Of a DNA stretch of 64,000 nucleotides, positions 43,447-55,932 are shown in pieces (the stretch's first letter is position 1; each line of letters opens with the position of its first letter). The DNA comes from Imbricaverruca yamaguchii. Its lineage: Eukaryota; Arthropoda; Thecostraca; Neoverrucidae. The position numbers were made by a program, and so were the translations under genes. The notes beneath the pieces were generated by a model. That model was not told the origin of the DNA. It did not search any database and saw nothing but the letters and a program-made list of their open reading frames with translations. The stretch lies in contig JAOTOL010001395.1 of NCBI GenBank assembly GCA_034440575.1, forward strand, positions 62,001-126,000, read 5' to 3'.

Positions 43447-44110
43447 ATGGCTTCTTTTCCCTCCGACGCACCACCACACTTTGTGGAAAATCCGTCACGA
43501 TCACTCTCCATTCCAGCGACAACACCACCAAGTGCAACGTCTTCGCGCCGGAGCTCCGCTTCATGACTGGGGAAGATATCCAGGCGGAGCTCGAGCCAGA
43601 GGGGTGATCCACGTCCGACGTCCACGTCCGACGCATCACAGCAACGTGATACGAGCCTCCTTGTCATTACCTTCAGTTCTACCACTCTTCCCAAGACCAT
43701 CCTCGTCGGCTGCATCCGATACCAAGTCAGAGTCTGTACCCCCAATTATCTCCACCGTTTTAATTGCCAGCGCTTTGGCCATGGAAGTCAGACTTCCCGC
43801 CAGCCAGCCCGCTGCTCCAAGTGCCCCGTCCAGATTCCACCTGCTCCAAGCCTGCCCACTGCCTCAACTGCAACATATCCGACCACCTGACCACATCACC
43901 CCTATGTCCAGTCTGACGCCAGAAGGAGATTTGCGCTGTCAAGGCCACCCCGGAGTTTCATATCCCCAGGCGCGACGATCTGTCGGGGCTACCTCCCCGT
44001 CTACCAAGACATATGCGCAGGCGGACATACGCCCAGGCGGCTACCGCTGCTCCCACCATCCCTCGCGTCAACACCACTTCTGCTTCTATGCAAACTGACA
44101 TGATTCCCGG
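43447..44110 (+). pseudogene. LINE ORF1 (gag-like) with zinc knuckles, frameshifted
   Basis: ATG 43447 opens with MASFPSDAPPHFVENPSRS. After frame changes the conserved block TLPKTILVGCIRYQVRVCTP leads to the knuckle FNCQRFGH and RCSKCP (about 43760-43830), then CSKPAHCLNC and DH (about 43845-43880), and a PQARR motif. The spacing matches the triple-knuckle gag of Jockey/I LINEs. The first knuckle keeps its CQRFGH core. Non-functional. Confidence 0.7.
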
Positions 44111-44419
44111 CTTAGCTCCACTAAAAAGAAACTCACATCACAGACCACTCCGACTCTGCACACTCAAGGAAATTCCACGAGGAATGCTAGACCCCGCAGC
44201 CATTCGGCTGCTGGGGAAATACGTGCCACTTCGGTGGGCCGCCGACCGAGTCCGACGCGTCCAGCGCCGGCCGGCGGCCACGTGACCCGACCATTTTTTC
44301 AGACACATATCCCACGACATGAAGCCTTGCTTCTTGCGAACATATAATTCACTATAAAAAGACTGATCTAGTACCTAGAAACAAATTATCTTTTGTCTCC
44401 AATTCAATGCGTCTTTCGT

Positions 44420-45318
44420 CGAGGACACAGCACAATGGATCATCTTATTCGATTTGAAACCGACTTCCGTCTTGGTTATAAAAAAAACATCAACACACCA
44501 TCACAGTATTTCCAGACATTAGTAAAGCATATAATATGGTTACAAACCCCCATTCATTTCTAAGCTTCTTCACATCGGTATCGGAGGAAATTTAGCAGAT
44601 TATTTTATAGGATTCTTGTCTGGCTCCCATCATTCCCATCTCCGGTGCATATCAGCGATTTCCAAGCTACATTTTATGAAAAACGGATTACCACAGAGAA
44701 GCTGTTTATCACCAGTTTTATTTAACATCATCATTGACGATATTTTCACCGACATGCCACCTCAGATATCATACTCTCTTGTTGCAGACGACAGAGCAAT
44801 TTGGTGCACAAATACAACTGAAGGACATTACATATTTAGACTCCAAAACGCACTTGACCGCATACTCCAATGGTTCATCAAATACGGTTTCACATTTTCG
44901 CCTCCAAAATCTGCAACCATGATATTCAGCAAATCGCCTCCAAACCCACATCTGCAAACACCGCTTCACCTCGGAAACACTCACATACCTTATTTTGTAA
45001 ATTCGTTTAAATTTCTTGGGATTATTTGTATCGTAGCCTTTCCATGCAACAACACATCAAACACGTCCAGACCAAATGTTTTCACAGGCTCAATTTATTT
45101 CGTTGCTTTACGTTTTCATCATTCGGATCCAATCATCACACGCTTTACAACTGTACAACTCCTTGGTTCTTCCCCTCATAGAATATGGCTCCGTAATTTT
45201 CGCAGGTGGCAGTATCTCCGCTCTGAAAATTTTGGACACCTTACAAAATACATTTATCCGCATAATACTCGGTGCAATGACCACGTCCCCCATCACATTT
45301 CTACCAACCGAATAAGAA
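44420..45318 (+). pseudogene. LINE reverse transcriptase remnant
   Basis: Motif A remnant VFPDISKAYNM lies near 44500-44540. The 44616-45318 frame then gives KNGLPQRSCLSPVLFNIIID (motif B with Gly changed to Arg), the catalytic box LVADDRAIW (both Asp kept) and RLQNALDRILQWFIKYGFTF and KFLGII. Frameshifts follow at about 45030. The fingers before motif A and the whole endonuclease are missing. Confidence 0.72.
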
Positions 45319-45565
45319 ATTGCACCGTTAGCTCTTCGAAGAATGGAACTAACACTTAGATATGCCGCAAAATTTTAATTTAAAGAACATCACCTCACAC
45401 ACGCATCTTTACAAATTCACCAAAATCTACACAACGAATGTTTATGTCCCGCCGAAAAGCGAATCGGTCTTACCATAGCTTCACGCTAACATATTGTACA
45501 TATTTTACACAACTCCAATACCCTATTCCACATATTACTGATATTCCTCTACCATCTACACCACC

Positions 45566-46452
45566 GTGGCAGATGACCGAACGACTTTTTTTAATCTCAC
45601 CACCACTCCAAAATCACGGCTTAGTCCAGAATGCAACAAACAAAAATTGCACCAGTTTCGTTCTCGTTATCGTCACATTCCTTTTATTTTCACCGATGGA
45701 TCGAACGGCACAAATTACACAGGAAATGCCATCATTTCGGGGACACACACAAGACAGTATCGCTTGCCAAACGGGACCTCCATTTTCGTCGTCAAATTGC
45801 ACGCCATCCTCATTGCTCTACGCTATTTCCGCAACCGTTCAATTTGTCACCCCATACACAGCGTCGTCATTTGTTCCGACTCAAAATCTGTTCTTCAATC
45901 ACTTCCTTCACTTTCCTTTTCATACCATTGCCATATTTCCATTGATACACACTTGACACACTTTATCTGATGGGCATCAAAGTCATTTTCTTGTGGGTGC
46001 CCGGTCACTGTGGCATCCCAGGGAACAACGAAGCACACCAATTAGCAAAATCATCATTACGACTTCCAAGCATCACAAAAATTCCAGAACATTTTGAAGC
46101 CATTAAATCAACAATAAAGCAGAGCATCCGACAATTTTGGAACCAACAATGGACTGAAACTGCAAGCCACACACAATTATGTCTCATCAAACCCTTCACT
46201 GATAACGGGACCACATCATATCAGAGAAACAGACAAGAAGAAAAAGTTGTATCGCAGCTCCGTATAGGTCATACTTTTCTCAATTATCGATATATCTACA
46301 CTGCTTCACCTCGACCTTCATGCCTTGCATGCAACACTTATCTTACAGTTTCACATATTCTTCTACACTGCCAACATTACCAAGACCATCGAAGAACATT
46401 ACCAACTACTGCCATGCACACGGCATCCCCTTTTCTTTGCCCACATTATTAA
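45566..46452 (+). pseudogene. LINE RNase H and C-terminal Cys-His domain
   Basis: The first frame (45566-45970) has FIFTDGSNGTNYTGNA with the first catalytic Asp, VVKLHAILIAL where a Glu normally precedes Leu (Glu to Lys), and VVICSDSKSVLQSL with the third acidic residue. The second frame (45970-46452) has FLWVPGHCGIPGNNEAHQLA, the C-terminal motif whose last acidic position is Glu. It then has VVSQLRIGHTFLNYRYI and PSCLACNTYLTVSHILLHC, the Cys-His signature. The two frames are split by a stop at 45970. Confidence 0.78.
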
Positions 46453-46674
46453 GAGGTGAACACCCTTTCCTCATGAACCTACACTTCAATTTTCTCAGGA
46501 AAACCAACTTGTTTCGGGACTTAAATTGACTTTCCTAACATGTTTTGTTCCTTCTTTTTCTATTCACGGCACGAAGTGGCCTGAGGAGGCCGAAGTGCCT
46601 GACACAATAAAACAATAAAGCAAGCGCTCCCCGCTGCTGACAGGCGAGTTGGCGTCGCTGTGGGCTGAGGACGA

Positions 46675-46975
46675 AGTGTGTGTGAGGTTATGGACGAGGT
46701 GTGTGTGAGGTTATGGACGAAGTGTGTGTGAGGTTATGGACGAGGTGTGTGTGAGGTTATGGACGAGGTGTGTGTGAGGGTATGGACGAGGTGTGTGCGA
46801 GGTTATGGACGAGGTGTGTGTGAGGTTATGGACGAGGTGTGTGTGAGGTTATGGACGAGGTGTGTGCGAGGTTATGGACGAGGTGTGTGTGAGGTTATGG
46901 ACGAGGTGTGTGTAAGGTTGAAGGCGAAGTGTGTGTGCGAGGTTGAGGACAACGTGTATGTGAGGACACGGACGG
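46675..46975. repeat. 23-bp tandem repeat, about 13 copies
   Basis: CGAGGTGTGTGTGAGGTTAT plus GGA repeats every 23 bp (46741, 46764). Degenerates at the right side. Confidence 0.9.
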
Positions 46976-47117
46976 GGTGTGTGTAGCTGTAGAGGTTCTG
47001 GTGGTGGACCAAGCTCTGGCAGTAGGATCAGCTTCGCCGTATTCCGAGGTTGTGCGCGAGGCGATCGTCCTGGGGGCGACGGTCGTTGGAGTTGGACGGG
47101 TATAAGACGGGTGGCCA

Positions 47118-50100
47118 TAAGCTTAGGTCGGTGGGGTGGGTGGGGCAATGGAGGCTGTGTGCGGGAGGTGAGAGGGCAGGACAGGCCTTGGGCTTGTCGA
47201 GAGGCCACCGCATGGTGTGGGGGACAGGGTGCCGAAGGGCCATGACCAGGATATATGCGGATATATACCTTAGGTCGGTGGGGTGGATGGGGTAATGGAG
47301 GCTGTGTGCGGGAGGTGAGAGGGCAGGACAGGCCTTGGGCTTGTCGAGAGGCCACCGCATGGTGTGGGGGACAGGGTGCCGAAGGGCCATGACCAGGATA
47401 TATGCGGATATATACCTTAGGTCGGTGGGGTGGATGGGGTAATGGAGGCTGTGTGCGGGAGGTGAGAGGGCAGGACAGGCCTTGGGCTTGTCGAGAGGCC
47501 ACCGCACGGTGTGGGGGACAGGGTGCCGAAGGGCCATGACCAGGATATATGCGGATATATACCTTAGGTCGGTGGGGTGGGTGGGGTAATGGAGGCTGTG
47601 GGCGGGAGGTGAGAGGGCAGGACAGGCCTTGGGCTTGTCGAGAGGCCACCGCATGGTGTGGGGGACAGGGTGCCGAAGGGCCATGACCAGGATATATGCG
47701 GATATATACCTTAGGTCGGTGGGGTGGATGGGGTAATGGAGGCTGTGTGCGGGAGGTGAGAGGGCAGGACAGGCCTTGGGCTTGTCGAGAGGCCACCGCA
47801 TGGTGTGGAGGACAGGGTGCCGAAGGGCCATGACCAGGATATATGCGGATATATACCTTAGGTCGGTGGGGTGGATGGGGTAATGGAGGCTGTGTGCGGG
47901 AGGTGAGAGGGCAGGACAGGCCTTGGGCTTGTCGAGAGGCCACCGCATGGTGTGGGACAGGGTGCCGAAGGGCCATGACCAGGATATATGCGGATATATA
48001 CCTTAGGTCGGTGGGGTGGATGGGGTAATGGAGGCTGTGTGCGGGAGGTGAGAGGGCAGGACAGGCCTTGGGCTTGTCGAGAGGCCACCGCATGGTGTGG
48101 GGGACAGGGTGCCGAAGGGCCATGACCAGGATATATGCGGATATATACCTTAGGTCGGTGGGGTGGATGGGGTAATGGAGGCTGTGTGCGGGAGGTGAGA
48201 GGGCAGGACAGGCCTTGGGCTTGTCGAGAGGCCACCGCATGGTGTGGGGGACAGGGTGCCGAAGGGCCATGACCAGGATATATGCGGATATATACCTTAG
48301 GTCGGTGGGGTGGATGGGGTAATGGAGGCTGTGTGCGGGAGGTGAGAGGGCAGGACAGGCCTTGGGCTTGTCGAGAGGCCACCGCACGGTGTGGGGGACA
48401 GGGTGCCGAAGGGCCATGACCAGGATATATGCGGATATATACCTTAGGTCGGTGGGGTGGATGGGGCAATGGAGGCTGTGTGCGGGAGGTGAGAGGGCAG
48501 GACAGGCCTTGGGCTTGTCGAGAGGCCACCGCATGGTGTGGGGGACAGGGTGCCGAAGGGTCATGACCAGGATATATGCGGATATATACCTTAGGTCGGT
48601 GGGGTGGATGGGGTAATGGAGGCTGTGTGCGGGAGGTGAGAGGGCAGGACAGGCCTTGGGCTTGTCGAGAGGCCACCGCACGGTGTGGGGGACAGGGTGC
48701 CGAAGGGTCATGACCAGGATATATGCGGATATATACCTTAGGTCGGTGGGGTGGATGGGGCAATGGAGGCTGTGTGCGGGAGGTGAGAGGGCAGGACAGG
48801 CCTTGGGCTTGTCGAGAGGCCACCGCACGGTGTGGGGGACAGGGTGCCGAAGGGTCATGACCAGGATATATGCGGATATATACCTTAGGTCGGTGGGGTG
48901 GATGGGGCAATGGAGGCTGTGTGCGGGAGGTGAGAGGGCAGGACAGGCCTTGGGCTTGTCGAGAGGCCACCGCATGGTGTGGGGGACAGGGTGCCGAAGG
49001 GCCATGACCAGGATATATGCGGATATATACCTTAGGTCGGTGGGGTGGGTGGGGTAATGGAGGCTGTGTGCGGGAGGTGAGAGGGCAGGACAGGCCTTGG
49101 GCTTGTCGAGAGGCCACCGCATGGTGTGGGGGACAGGGTGCCGAAGGGTCATGACCAGGATATATGCGGATATATACCTTAGGTCGGTGGGGTGGATGGG
49201 GTAATGGAGGCTGTGTGCGGGAGGTGAGAGGGCAGGACAGGCCTTGGGCTTGTCGAGAGGCCACCGCATGGTGTGGGGGACAGGGTGCCGAAGGGCCATG
49301 ACCAGGATATATGCGGATATATACCTTAGGTCGGTGGGGTGGGTGGGGTAATGGAGGCTGTGTGCGGGAGGTGAGAGGGCAGGACAGGCCTTGGGCTTGT
49401 CGAGAGGCCACCGCACGGTGTGGGGGACAGGGTGCCGAAGGGCCATGACCAGGATATATGCGGATATATACCTTAGGTCGGTGGGGTGGATGGGGCAATG
49501 GAGGCTGTGTGCGGGAGGTGAGAGGGCAGGACAGGCCTTGGGCTTGTCGAGAGGCCACCGCATGGTGTGGGACAGGGTGCCGAAGGGCCATGACCAGGAT
49601 ATATGCGGATATATACCTTAGGTCGGTGGGGTGGGTGGGATAATGGAGGCTGTGTGCGGGAGGTGAGAGGGCAGGACAGGCCTTGGGCTTGTCGAGAGGC
49701 CACCGCACGGTGTGGGGACAGGGTGCCGAAGGGCCATGACCAGGATATATGCGGATATATACCTTAGGTCGGTGGGGTGGATGGGGCAATGGAGGCTGTG
49801 GGCGGGAGGTGAGAGGGCAGGACAGGCCTTGGGCTTGTCGAGAGGCCACCGCATGGTGTGGAGGACAGGGTGCCGAAGGGCCATGACCAGGATATATGCG
49901 GATATATACCTTAGGTCGGTGGGGTGGGTGGGGTAATGGAGGCTGTGTGCGGGAGGTGAGAGGGCAGGACAGGCCTTGGGCTTGTCGAGAGGCCACCGCA
50001 TGGTGTGGGGGACAGGGTGCCGAAGGGCCATGACCAGGATATATGCGGATATATACCTTAGGTCGGTGGGGTGGGTGGGGCAATGGAGGCTGTGTGCGGG

Positions 50101-50345
50101 AGGTGAGAGGGCAGGACAGGCCTTGGGCTTGTCGAGAGGCCACCGCATGGTGGGGGGACAGGGTGCCGAAGGGTCATGACCAGGATATATGCGGATATAT
50201 ACCTTAGGTCGGTGGGGTGGATGGGGTAATGGAGGCTGTGTGCGGGAGGTGAGAGGGCAGGACAGGCCTTGGGCTTGTCGAGAGGCCACCGCACGGTGTG
50301 GAGGACAGGGTGCCGAAGGGCCATGACCAGGATATATGCGGGATA
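47118..50345. repeat. 147-bp satellite, about 22 monomers
   Basis: CCAGGATATATGCGGATATA starts at 47246 and 47393, giving 147 bp. Unit landmarks: TAGGTCGGTGGGGTGG, GTGAGAGGGCAGGACAGG, CTTGTCGAGAGGCCACCGCA, GGGTGCCGAAGG. A few monomers are 1-2 bp shorter. 147 is divisible by three, so 49-residue repeats stay open for up to 904 codons on the minus strand. Between-unit differences change the encoded residue (for example HTM/HTV, HYP/HCP, VMA/VMT), so no coding constraint is seen. Confidence 0.96.
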
Positions 50346-50869
50346 GGAAGTGCAAGCCACAGTGAGGCAGAGTGAGGTGGATGCCGAGAGACACGGGAAC
50401 TATTGCGAGAAAACGTGGAAGACAAAGACAAGACGTATATTCGGGCCATCCACAATATGCGCGTGGCAACTACAGCCTATTATCGAGTTTTAAAGCAGAT
50501 GTCACGGGGAAAAGGGGCTGTCACAGGCACACATAAAAACACAAACAACTCCTCATACCAGCGGCACGGGAAGAGTCAGCAAGTACGGTAAGTATGATAA
50601 GAAGTCACCAAGTATGCTAATAATTCAGCAAGTAGTGATAATAGGTCAAAGAGTATGATAAAATGTCAAAAAGTAGACCAGATCAATCTGACCGGTCTCG
50701 AGCGCAAATGCCGCCTAGGGCGGCGACCAAACGTGGAAACTGGCAGTTGCCTGAGTTCGTGTGGGAGTTAATTGTTCATTGTTCGTTGGAAATGAGGAGG
50801 ACTCTGTGATGTGGACGTTGCCAATACCGTGTAAGGCGCTGCGCTGGTTATTGTACTGGGTGACCGTGT
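50346..50869. other. Unique stretch between arrays
   Basis: About 520 bp. No gene is recognised. Confidence 0.4.
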
Positions 50870-50962
50870 GGGGCTTGGGAAAGGGCTGTGTCTGGGAAAG
50901 GGCTGTGTCTGGGAAAGGGCTGTGTCTGGGAAAGGGCTGTGTCTGGGAAAGGGCTGATCTGG
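50870..50962. repeat. 17-bp tandem repeat, about 5 copies
   Basis: GGGAAAGGGCTGTGTCT repeated nearly perfectly. Confidence 0.92.
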
Positions 50963-51415
50963 CGGGAGAGTCTGCCCCGGTCTGAGGAGTCTGCCCTGGT
51001 CTGGCGGAAGAGTCTGCCCTGGTCTAGCGCGAGAGTCTGCCCTGGTCTGAGGAGTCTGCCCCGGTCTGGCGGGAGAGTCTGCCCCGGTCTGAGGAGTCTG
51101 CCCTGGTCTGGCGGAAGAGTCTGCCCTGGTCTAGCGGGAGAGTCTGCCCCGGTCTGAGGAGTCTGCCCTGGTCTGGCGGGAGTCTGCTCTGGTCTGGCGG
51201 GAGAGTCTGCCCTGGTCTGAGGAGTCTGCCCTGGTCTGAGGAGTCTGCCCTGGTCTGAGGAGTCTGCCCTGGTCTGAGGAGTCTGCCCTGGTCTGAGGAG
51301 TCTGCCCTGGTCTGAGGAGTCTGCCCTGGTCTGAGGAGTCTGCCCTGGTCTGAGGAGTCTGCCCTGGTCTGGCGGGAGAGTCTGCCCTGATCTGGCGGGA
51401 TAGTCTGCCTCTGAT
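50963..51415. repeat. 19-bp array with longer interspersed units
   Basis: TCTGAGGAGTCTGCCCTGG repeats purely at about 51215-51365. To its left it alternates with GGCGGGAGAGTCTGCCCYGG blocks. Confidence 0.92.
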
Positions 51416-51474
51416 GATAGCGCCACCGAGTTGATTCGCCTGGAGGTGGAGGGAGCTGAGGCAGAGTCCGTGTG

Positions 51475-54135
51475 ACATGTGCGGTGAGGCTGGTGCGGTG
51501 AGGCTGGTGTGGTGAGGCTGGTGTGGTGAGGCTAGTGTGGTGAGGTTGGTGCAGTGAGGCTGGTGCGGTGAGGCTGGTGTGGTGAGGCTGGTGTGGTGAG
51601 GCTGGTGTGGTGAGGCTAGTGTGGTGAGGTTGGTGCAGTGAGGCTGGTGCGGTGAGGCTGGTGTGGTGAGGCTGGTGTGGTGCGGCTGGTGTGGTGCGGC
51701 TGGTGTGGTGCGGCTGGTGTGGTGAGGCTGGTGTGGTGAGGCTGGTGCCGTGAGGCTGGTGCCGTGAGGCTGGTGCGGTGAGGCTGGTGTGGTGAGGCTG
51801 GTGTGGTGAGGCTGGTGCGGTGAGGCTGGTGCGGTGAGGCTGGTGCGGTGAGGCTGGTGCCGTGAGGCTGGTGTGGTGAGGCTGGTGTGGTGAGGCTGGT
51901 GCGGTGAGACTGGTGCGGTGAGGCTGGTGCGTTGAGACTGGTGCGGTGAGGCTGGTGCGGTGAGGCTGGTGTGGTGAGGCTGGTGCAGTGAGGCTGGTGT
52001 GGTGAGGCTGGTGCGGTGAGGTTGGTGCGGTGAGGCTGGTGTGGTGAGGCTGGTGCGGTGAGGCTGGTGTGGTGAGGCTGGTGTGGTGAGGCTAGTGTGG
52101 TGAGGTTGGTGCAGTGAGGCTGGTGCGGTGAGGCTGGTGTGGTGAGGCTGGTGTGGTGCGGCTGGTGTGGTGCGGCTGGTGTGGTGCGGCTGGTGTGGTG
52201 AGGCTGGTGTGGTGAGGCTGGTGCCGTGAGGCTGGTGCGGTGAGGCTGGTGTGGTGAGGCTGGTGTGGTGAGGCTGGTGCGGTGAGGCTGGTGCGGTGAG
52301 GCTGGTGTGGTGAGACTGGTGTGGTGATGCTGGTGTGGTGAGGCTGGTGCGGTGAGGCTGGTGTGGTGAGGCTGGTGTGGTGAGGCTGGTGTGGTGAGAC
52401 TGGTGCGGTGAGGCTGGTGTGGTGAGGCTGGTGCGGTGAGGCTGGTGTGGTGAGGCTGGTGTGGTGAGCTGGTGGGAGGCTGGTGTGGTGAGGCTGGTGT
52501 GGTGAGGCTGGTGCGGTGAGGCTGGTGTGGTGAGGCTGGTGTGGTGAGGCTGGTGTGGTGAGGCTGGTGTGGTGAGGCTGGTGTGGTGAGGCTGGTGCGG
52601 TGAGGCTGGTGTGGTGAGGCTGGTGCGGTGAGGTTGGTGTGGTGAGGCTGGTGCGGTGAGACTGGTGCGGTGAGGCTGGTGTGGTGAGGCTGGTGTGGTG
52701 ACGATGGTGTGGTGAGGTTGGTGCAGTGAGGCTGGTGTGGTGAGGCTGGTGTGGTGAGGCTGGTGTGGTGAGGCTGGTGTGGTGAGGTGGTTGTGGTGAG
52801 GCTGGTGTGGTGAGGCTGGTGTGGTGAGGCTGGTGTGGTGAGGCTGGTGCGGTGAGGCTGGTGTGGTGAGGCTGGTGGTGAGGCTGGTGTGGTGAGGCTG
52901 GTGGGTGAGGCTGGTGCGGTGAGGCTGGTGTGGTGAGGCTGGTGCGGTGAGGCTGGTGCAGTGAGGCTGGTGCGGTGAGGCTGGTGCAGTGAGGCTGGTG
53001 TGGTGAGGTTGGTGCGGTGAGGCTGGTGCAGTGAGGCTGGTGTGGTGAGGCTGGTGTGGTGAGGCTGGTGTGGTGAGGCTGGTGTGGTGAGGCTGGTGTG
53101 GTGAGGCTGGTGTGGTGAGGCTGGTGCGGTGAGGCTGGTGCGGTGAGGCTGGTGGGGTGGCGGTGAGGCTGGTGTGGTGAGGTGGTGTGGTGAGGCTGGT
53201 GCGGTGAGGCTGGTGTGGTGAGGCTGGTGTGGTGAGGTTGGTGCGGTGAGGCTGGTGTGGTGAGGCTGGTGTGGTGAGGCTGGTGTGGTGAGGTTGGTGC
53301 GGTGAGGCTGGTGTGGTGAGGCTGGTGTGGTGAGGCTGGTGTGGTGAGGCTGGTGTGGTGAGGCTGGTGTGGTGAGGCTGGTGTGGTGAGGCTGGTGTGG
53401 TGAGGCTGGTGCGGTGAGGCTGGTGTGGTGAGGCTGGTGTGGTGAGGCTGGTGTGGTGAGGCTGGTGTGGTGAGGCTGGTGTGGTGAGGCTGGTGCGGTG
53501 AGGCTGGTGCCGTGAGGCTGGTGTGGTGAGGCTGGTGTGGTGAGGCTGGTGCCGTGAGGCTGGTGCGGTGAGGATGGTGTGGTGAGGCTGGTGCCGTGAG
53601 GCTGGTGCGGTGAGGCTGGTGCGGTGAGGCTGGTGTGGTGAGGCTGGTGTGGTGAGGCTGGTGTGGTGAGGCTGGTGTGGTGAGGCTGGTGCGGTGAGGT
53701 TGGTGTGGTGAGACTGGTGTGGTGAGACTGGTGTGGTGAGACTGGTGCAGTGAGACTGGTGCGGTGAGGCTGGTGCAGTGAGACTGGTGCGGTGAGGCTG
53801 GTGCAGTGAGGCTGGTGCGGTGAGGCTGGTGTGGTGAGGCTGGTGTGGTGAGGCTGGTGTGGTGAGGCTGGTGCGGTGAGGCTGGTGTGGTGAGGCTGGT
53901 GCGGTGAGGCTGGTGCGGTGAGGCTGGTGTGGTGAGGCTGGTGTGGTGAGGCTGGTGTGGTGAGGCTGGTGCGGTGAGGCTGGTGCGGTGAGGCTGGTGT
54001 GGTGAGGCTGGTGTGGTGAGGCTGGTGTGGTGAGGCTGGTGTGGTGAGGCTGGTGCGGTGAGGCTGGTGTGGTGAGACTGGTGTGGTGAGGCTGGTGCGG
54101 TGAGACTGGTGCAGTGAGGCTGGTGCCGTGAGATG
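51475..54135. repeat. 14-bp minisatellite, about 190 copies
   Basis: GTGAGGCTGGTGYG-type units repeat for 2.66 kb, with GTG/GCG/GCA/GCC variants and rare deletions (for example near 52470, 52870, 53150). Minus-strand frames up to 1,034 codons follow because the monomer has no stop on that strand. Confidence 0.96.
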
Positions 54136-54900
54136 GTGTCTGCTGGTGGCGCGTCTTGGGCGGTGCTGGCGTGCTGTGGCTGAGGGCATGCAGTGGTGTC
54201 AGTGGACTGGGGTGCACACTGCGCTGCCGACACACCTTCCGCTAGAATGCCGACTTGGGAGAGTCGGTGTAGGCAGCCGGATAGGACCCGTCGCCTGCTT
54301 CTGCGCCCGTGCACAGTCTGCTATCCGGCGGAAGTGTGAGCGAACGCCGTCGCACGTTAGGCCCCATCGCACCCGCCATCATCTTCTCCACGTAACGCCT
54401 GCTGCTCAGTTCGTAGGCGGCGCTTTCTATTCTATTTTTGTAGTTAGCTGTTTTTCATCTTGAGCCAAAATGTCAGAATTCGCTCCCGGATCGCCGAACA
54501 ACCGTGAAGCAGACATTGCATCAGGAAGCAACCCCACATGCAAATATGGATGTCAGTTGCGGTATCTCGCCATGCATAACACGCTGATATTTGTGCTATT
54601 TCGCCGGCGCTCTCCGTTTAGATGAGGGAAGGGGCGATAAGTGATCGGGCCCACAACAAGCCTCCCTCCCCCTGCACCGGGGATGGTGGCAAAATATCAC
54701 CGGGGATGGTAGCGAAATATCCAGCGTAGGCGAGCTCACATGAACGCAGGCGGACAAAAGTAATCAAGATCAAAATAATATTTCGACCCGCAACCCGCAC
54801 GATGTTTCGTTTGGTCTCCATATCATAAGTTTCAAATATTCTTAATCTACATTTATATTTATGTTTCATTCTATATATTACACAGCCTCTATATATTTAT
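54136..54900. other. Unique stretch, no recognised gene
   Basis: A 23-bp duplication (CACCGGGGATGGTRGCRAAA plus TAT) lies at about 54676-54720. No coding region is recognised. Confidence 0.4.
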
Positions 54901-54904
54901 ATTC

Positions 54905-54905
54905 G

Positions 54906-54940
<35 letters not shown>

Positions 54941-54945
54941 CATAT
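54905..54945. repeat. (TA)n microsatellite
   Basis: TA repeats with two C interruptions. Confidence 0.9.
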
Positions 54946-55825
54946 GTTTGTGTATAATCTTGAACGTTCGTATTCCCGTATGCTCTGAAAAGCTAATATT
55001 ACGGTCAGCATCCGCCCCGTCAACACCTTTTCATCCGAATGCAAGACAAAAATTACTGTGCACTACGCAAACACCACTAAGTTTGCCAAAGCATACAGAA
55101 GTTGGGCTGACGTCGGTCCACGAAGGTTGCATCTAAATGAGAAATAAAGTTTCGCACGGTTAGTCAGCGATTCCATCTGAGTCCGGCGGCAGTTGTTGGG
55201 GAACGGTCGACTTCAAACGGACTTCATCAGGAAATAAAATATGTGTCAGTAGAGTTGGGAGTACCTCCATTAATGAAAACCTGTCAACGCTCTCGCTCCC
55301 AATGTCTCCGGAAAATACCTGACAGGAAAAATGTCATTCCAGGAATGTCGAACTGGGAATCTGAGGAATCAAACCGTCCATACGAGTAGAAAAGTGATAT
55401 CAGAACCAAGTTGAAGATTCAAATAGATGTAAATGTGCTTCAACTTGATTGGCATAATTCCAAAAGCATTGAGATGTTGGCGAACGTTGCGCCTTTCTGG
55501 GTACTCAATAACGGACTATCAGCTCTTGAAGTCAAGCAAATGAGGTCAAGCTGAAGCCAAGCTGAGGGGCCTTCCAAGTGGGTAGGACCATAACCACCGT
55601 CGACGTTTGGGCTAATCATCGGACCTCGGGAAAAAGGCGTTTCCACTGTGGTGTAGTGGCAGCTCTGCGCCGCTGTTAATTTTACGAGTTGGCAGCCCAA
55701 TTGTTACAAACCTTATTTGGCTGAGGTGTTTGCGGCGCCGCACTCTTGGAGCTGCCATTCCACTGGACGCAGCCATGTTCATTAATTGCCACGCTGCGCG
55801 TAAGGGCGGGCGGAGGTTCCGCAGA
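54946..55825. other. Unique stretch, no recognised gene
   Basis: About 880 bp without repeats or recognisable domains. Confidence 0.4.
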
Positions 55826-55932
55826 TACAGCTGCGAGAGATACCGCCCTTCTGGCGAGACACAGCTGCGAGAGATACCGCCCTTCTGGCGAGACACAGCT
55901 GCGAGAGATACCGCCCTTCTGGCGAGACACAG
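55826..55932. repeat. 34-bp tandem repeat, about 3 copies
   Basis: AGCTGCGAGAGATACCGCCC followed by TTCTGGCGAGACAC, three near-identical units. Confidence 0.92.

Larger units (their letters stand above)
43447..46620 (+). mobile_element. Internally deleted RNase H LINE (I/Jockey group)
   Basis: In order: gag-like ORF1 remnant (43447-44110), abrupt loss of the endonuclease, RT remnant (about 44420-45300), RNase H (45566-46060), Cys-His motif (about 46245-46375) and a 3' UTR. The tail is AATAAAACAATAAAG at 46606-46619. A GGCCTGAGGAGGCC hairpin lies in the 3' UTR. Same domain order as the minus-strand element at 21-28 kb but clearly a different family by sequence. Several frameshifts. Confidence 0.78.

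Noticed and set aside
46849..50143. Minus-strand open frames of 904 and 761 codons with 49-residue repeats
   Set aside because: They follow from a 147-bp stop-free monomer. Differences between units change amino acids in whichever frame is read, and other frames are open too.
51131..54314. Minus-strand open frames of 1,034, 857 and 740 codons (Ser/Pro/His/Gln/Thr repeats)
   Set aside because: All three minus frames are open through the 14-bp array, as expected of a repeat with no stop in any of them. No start context or unique domain.
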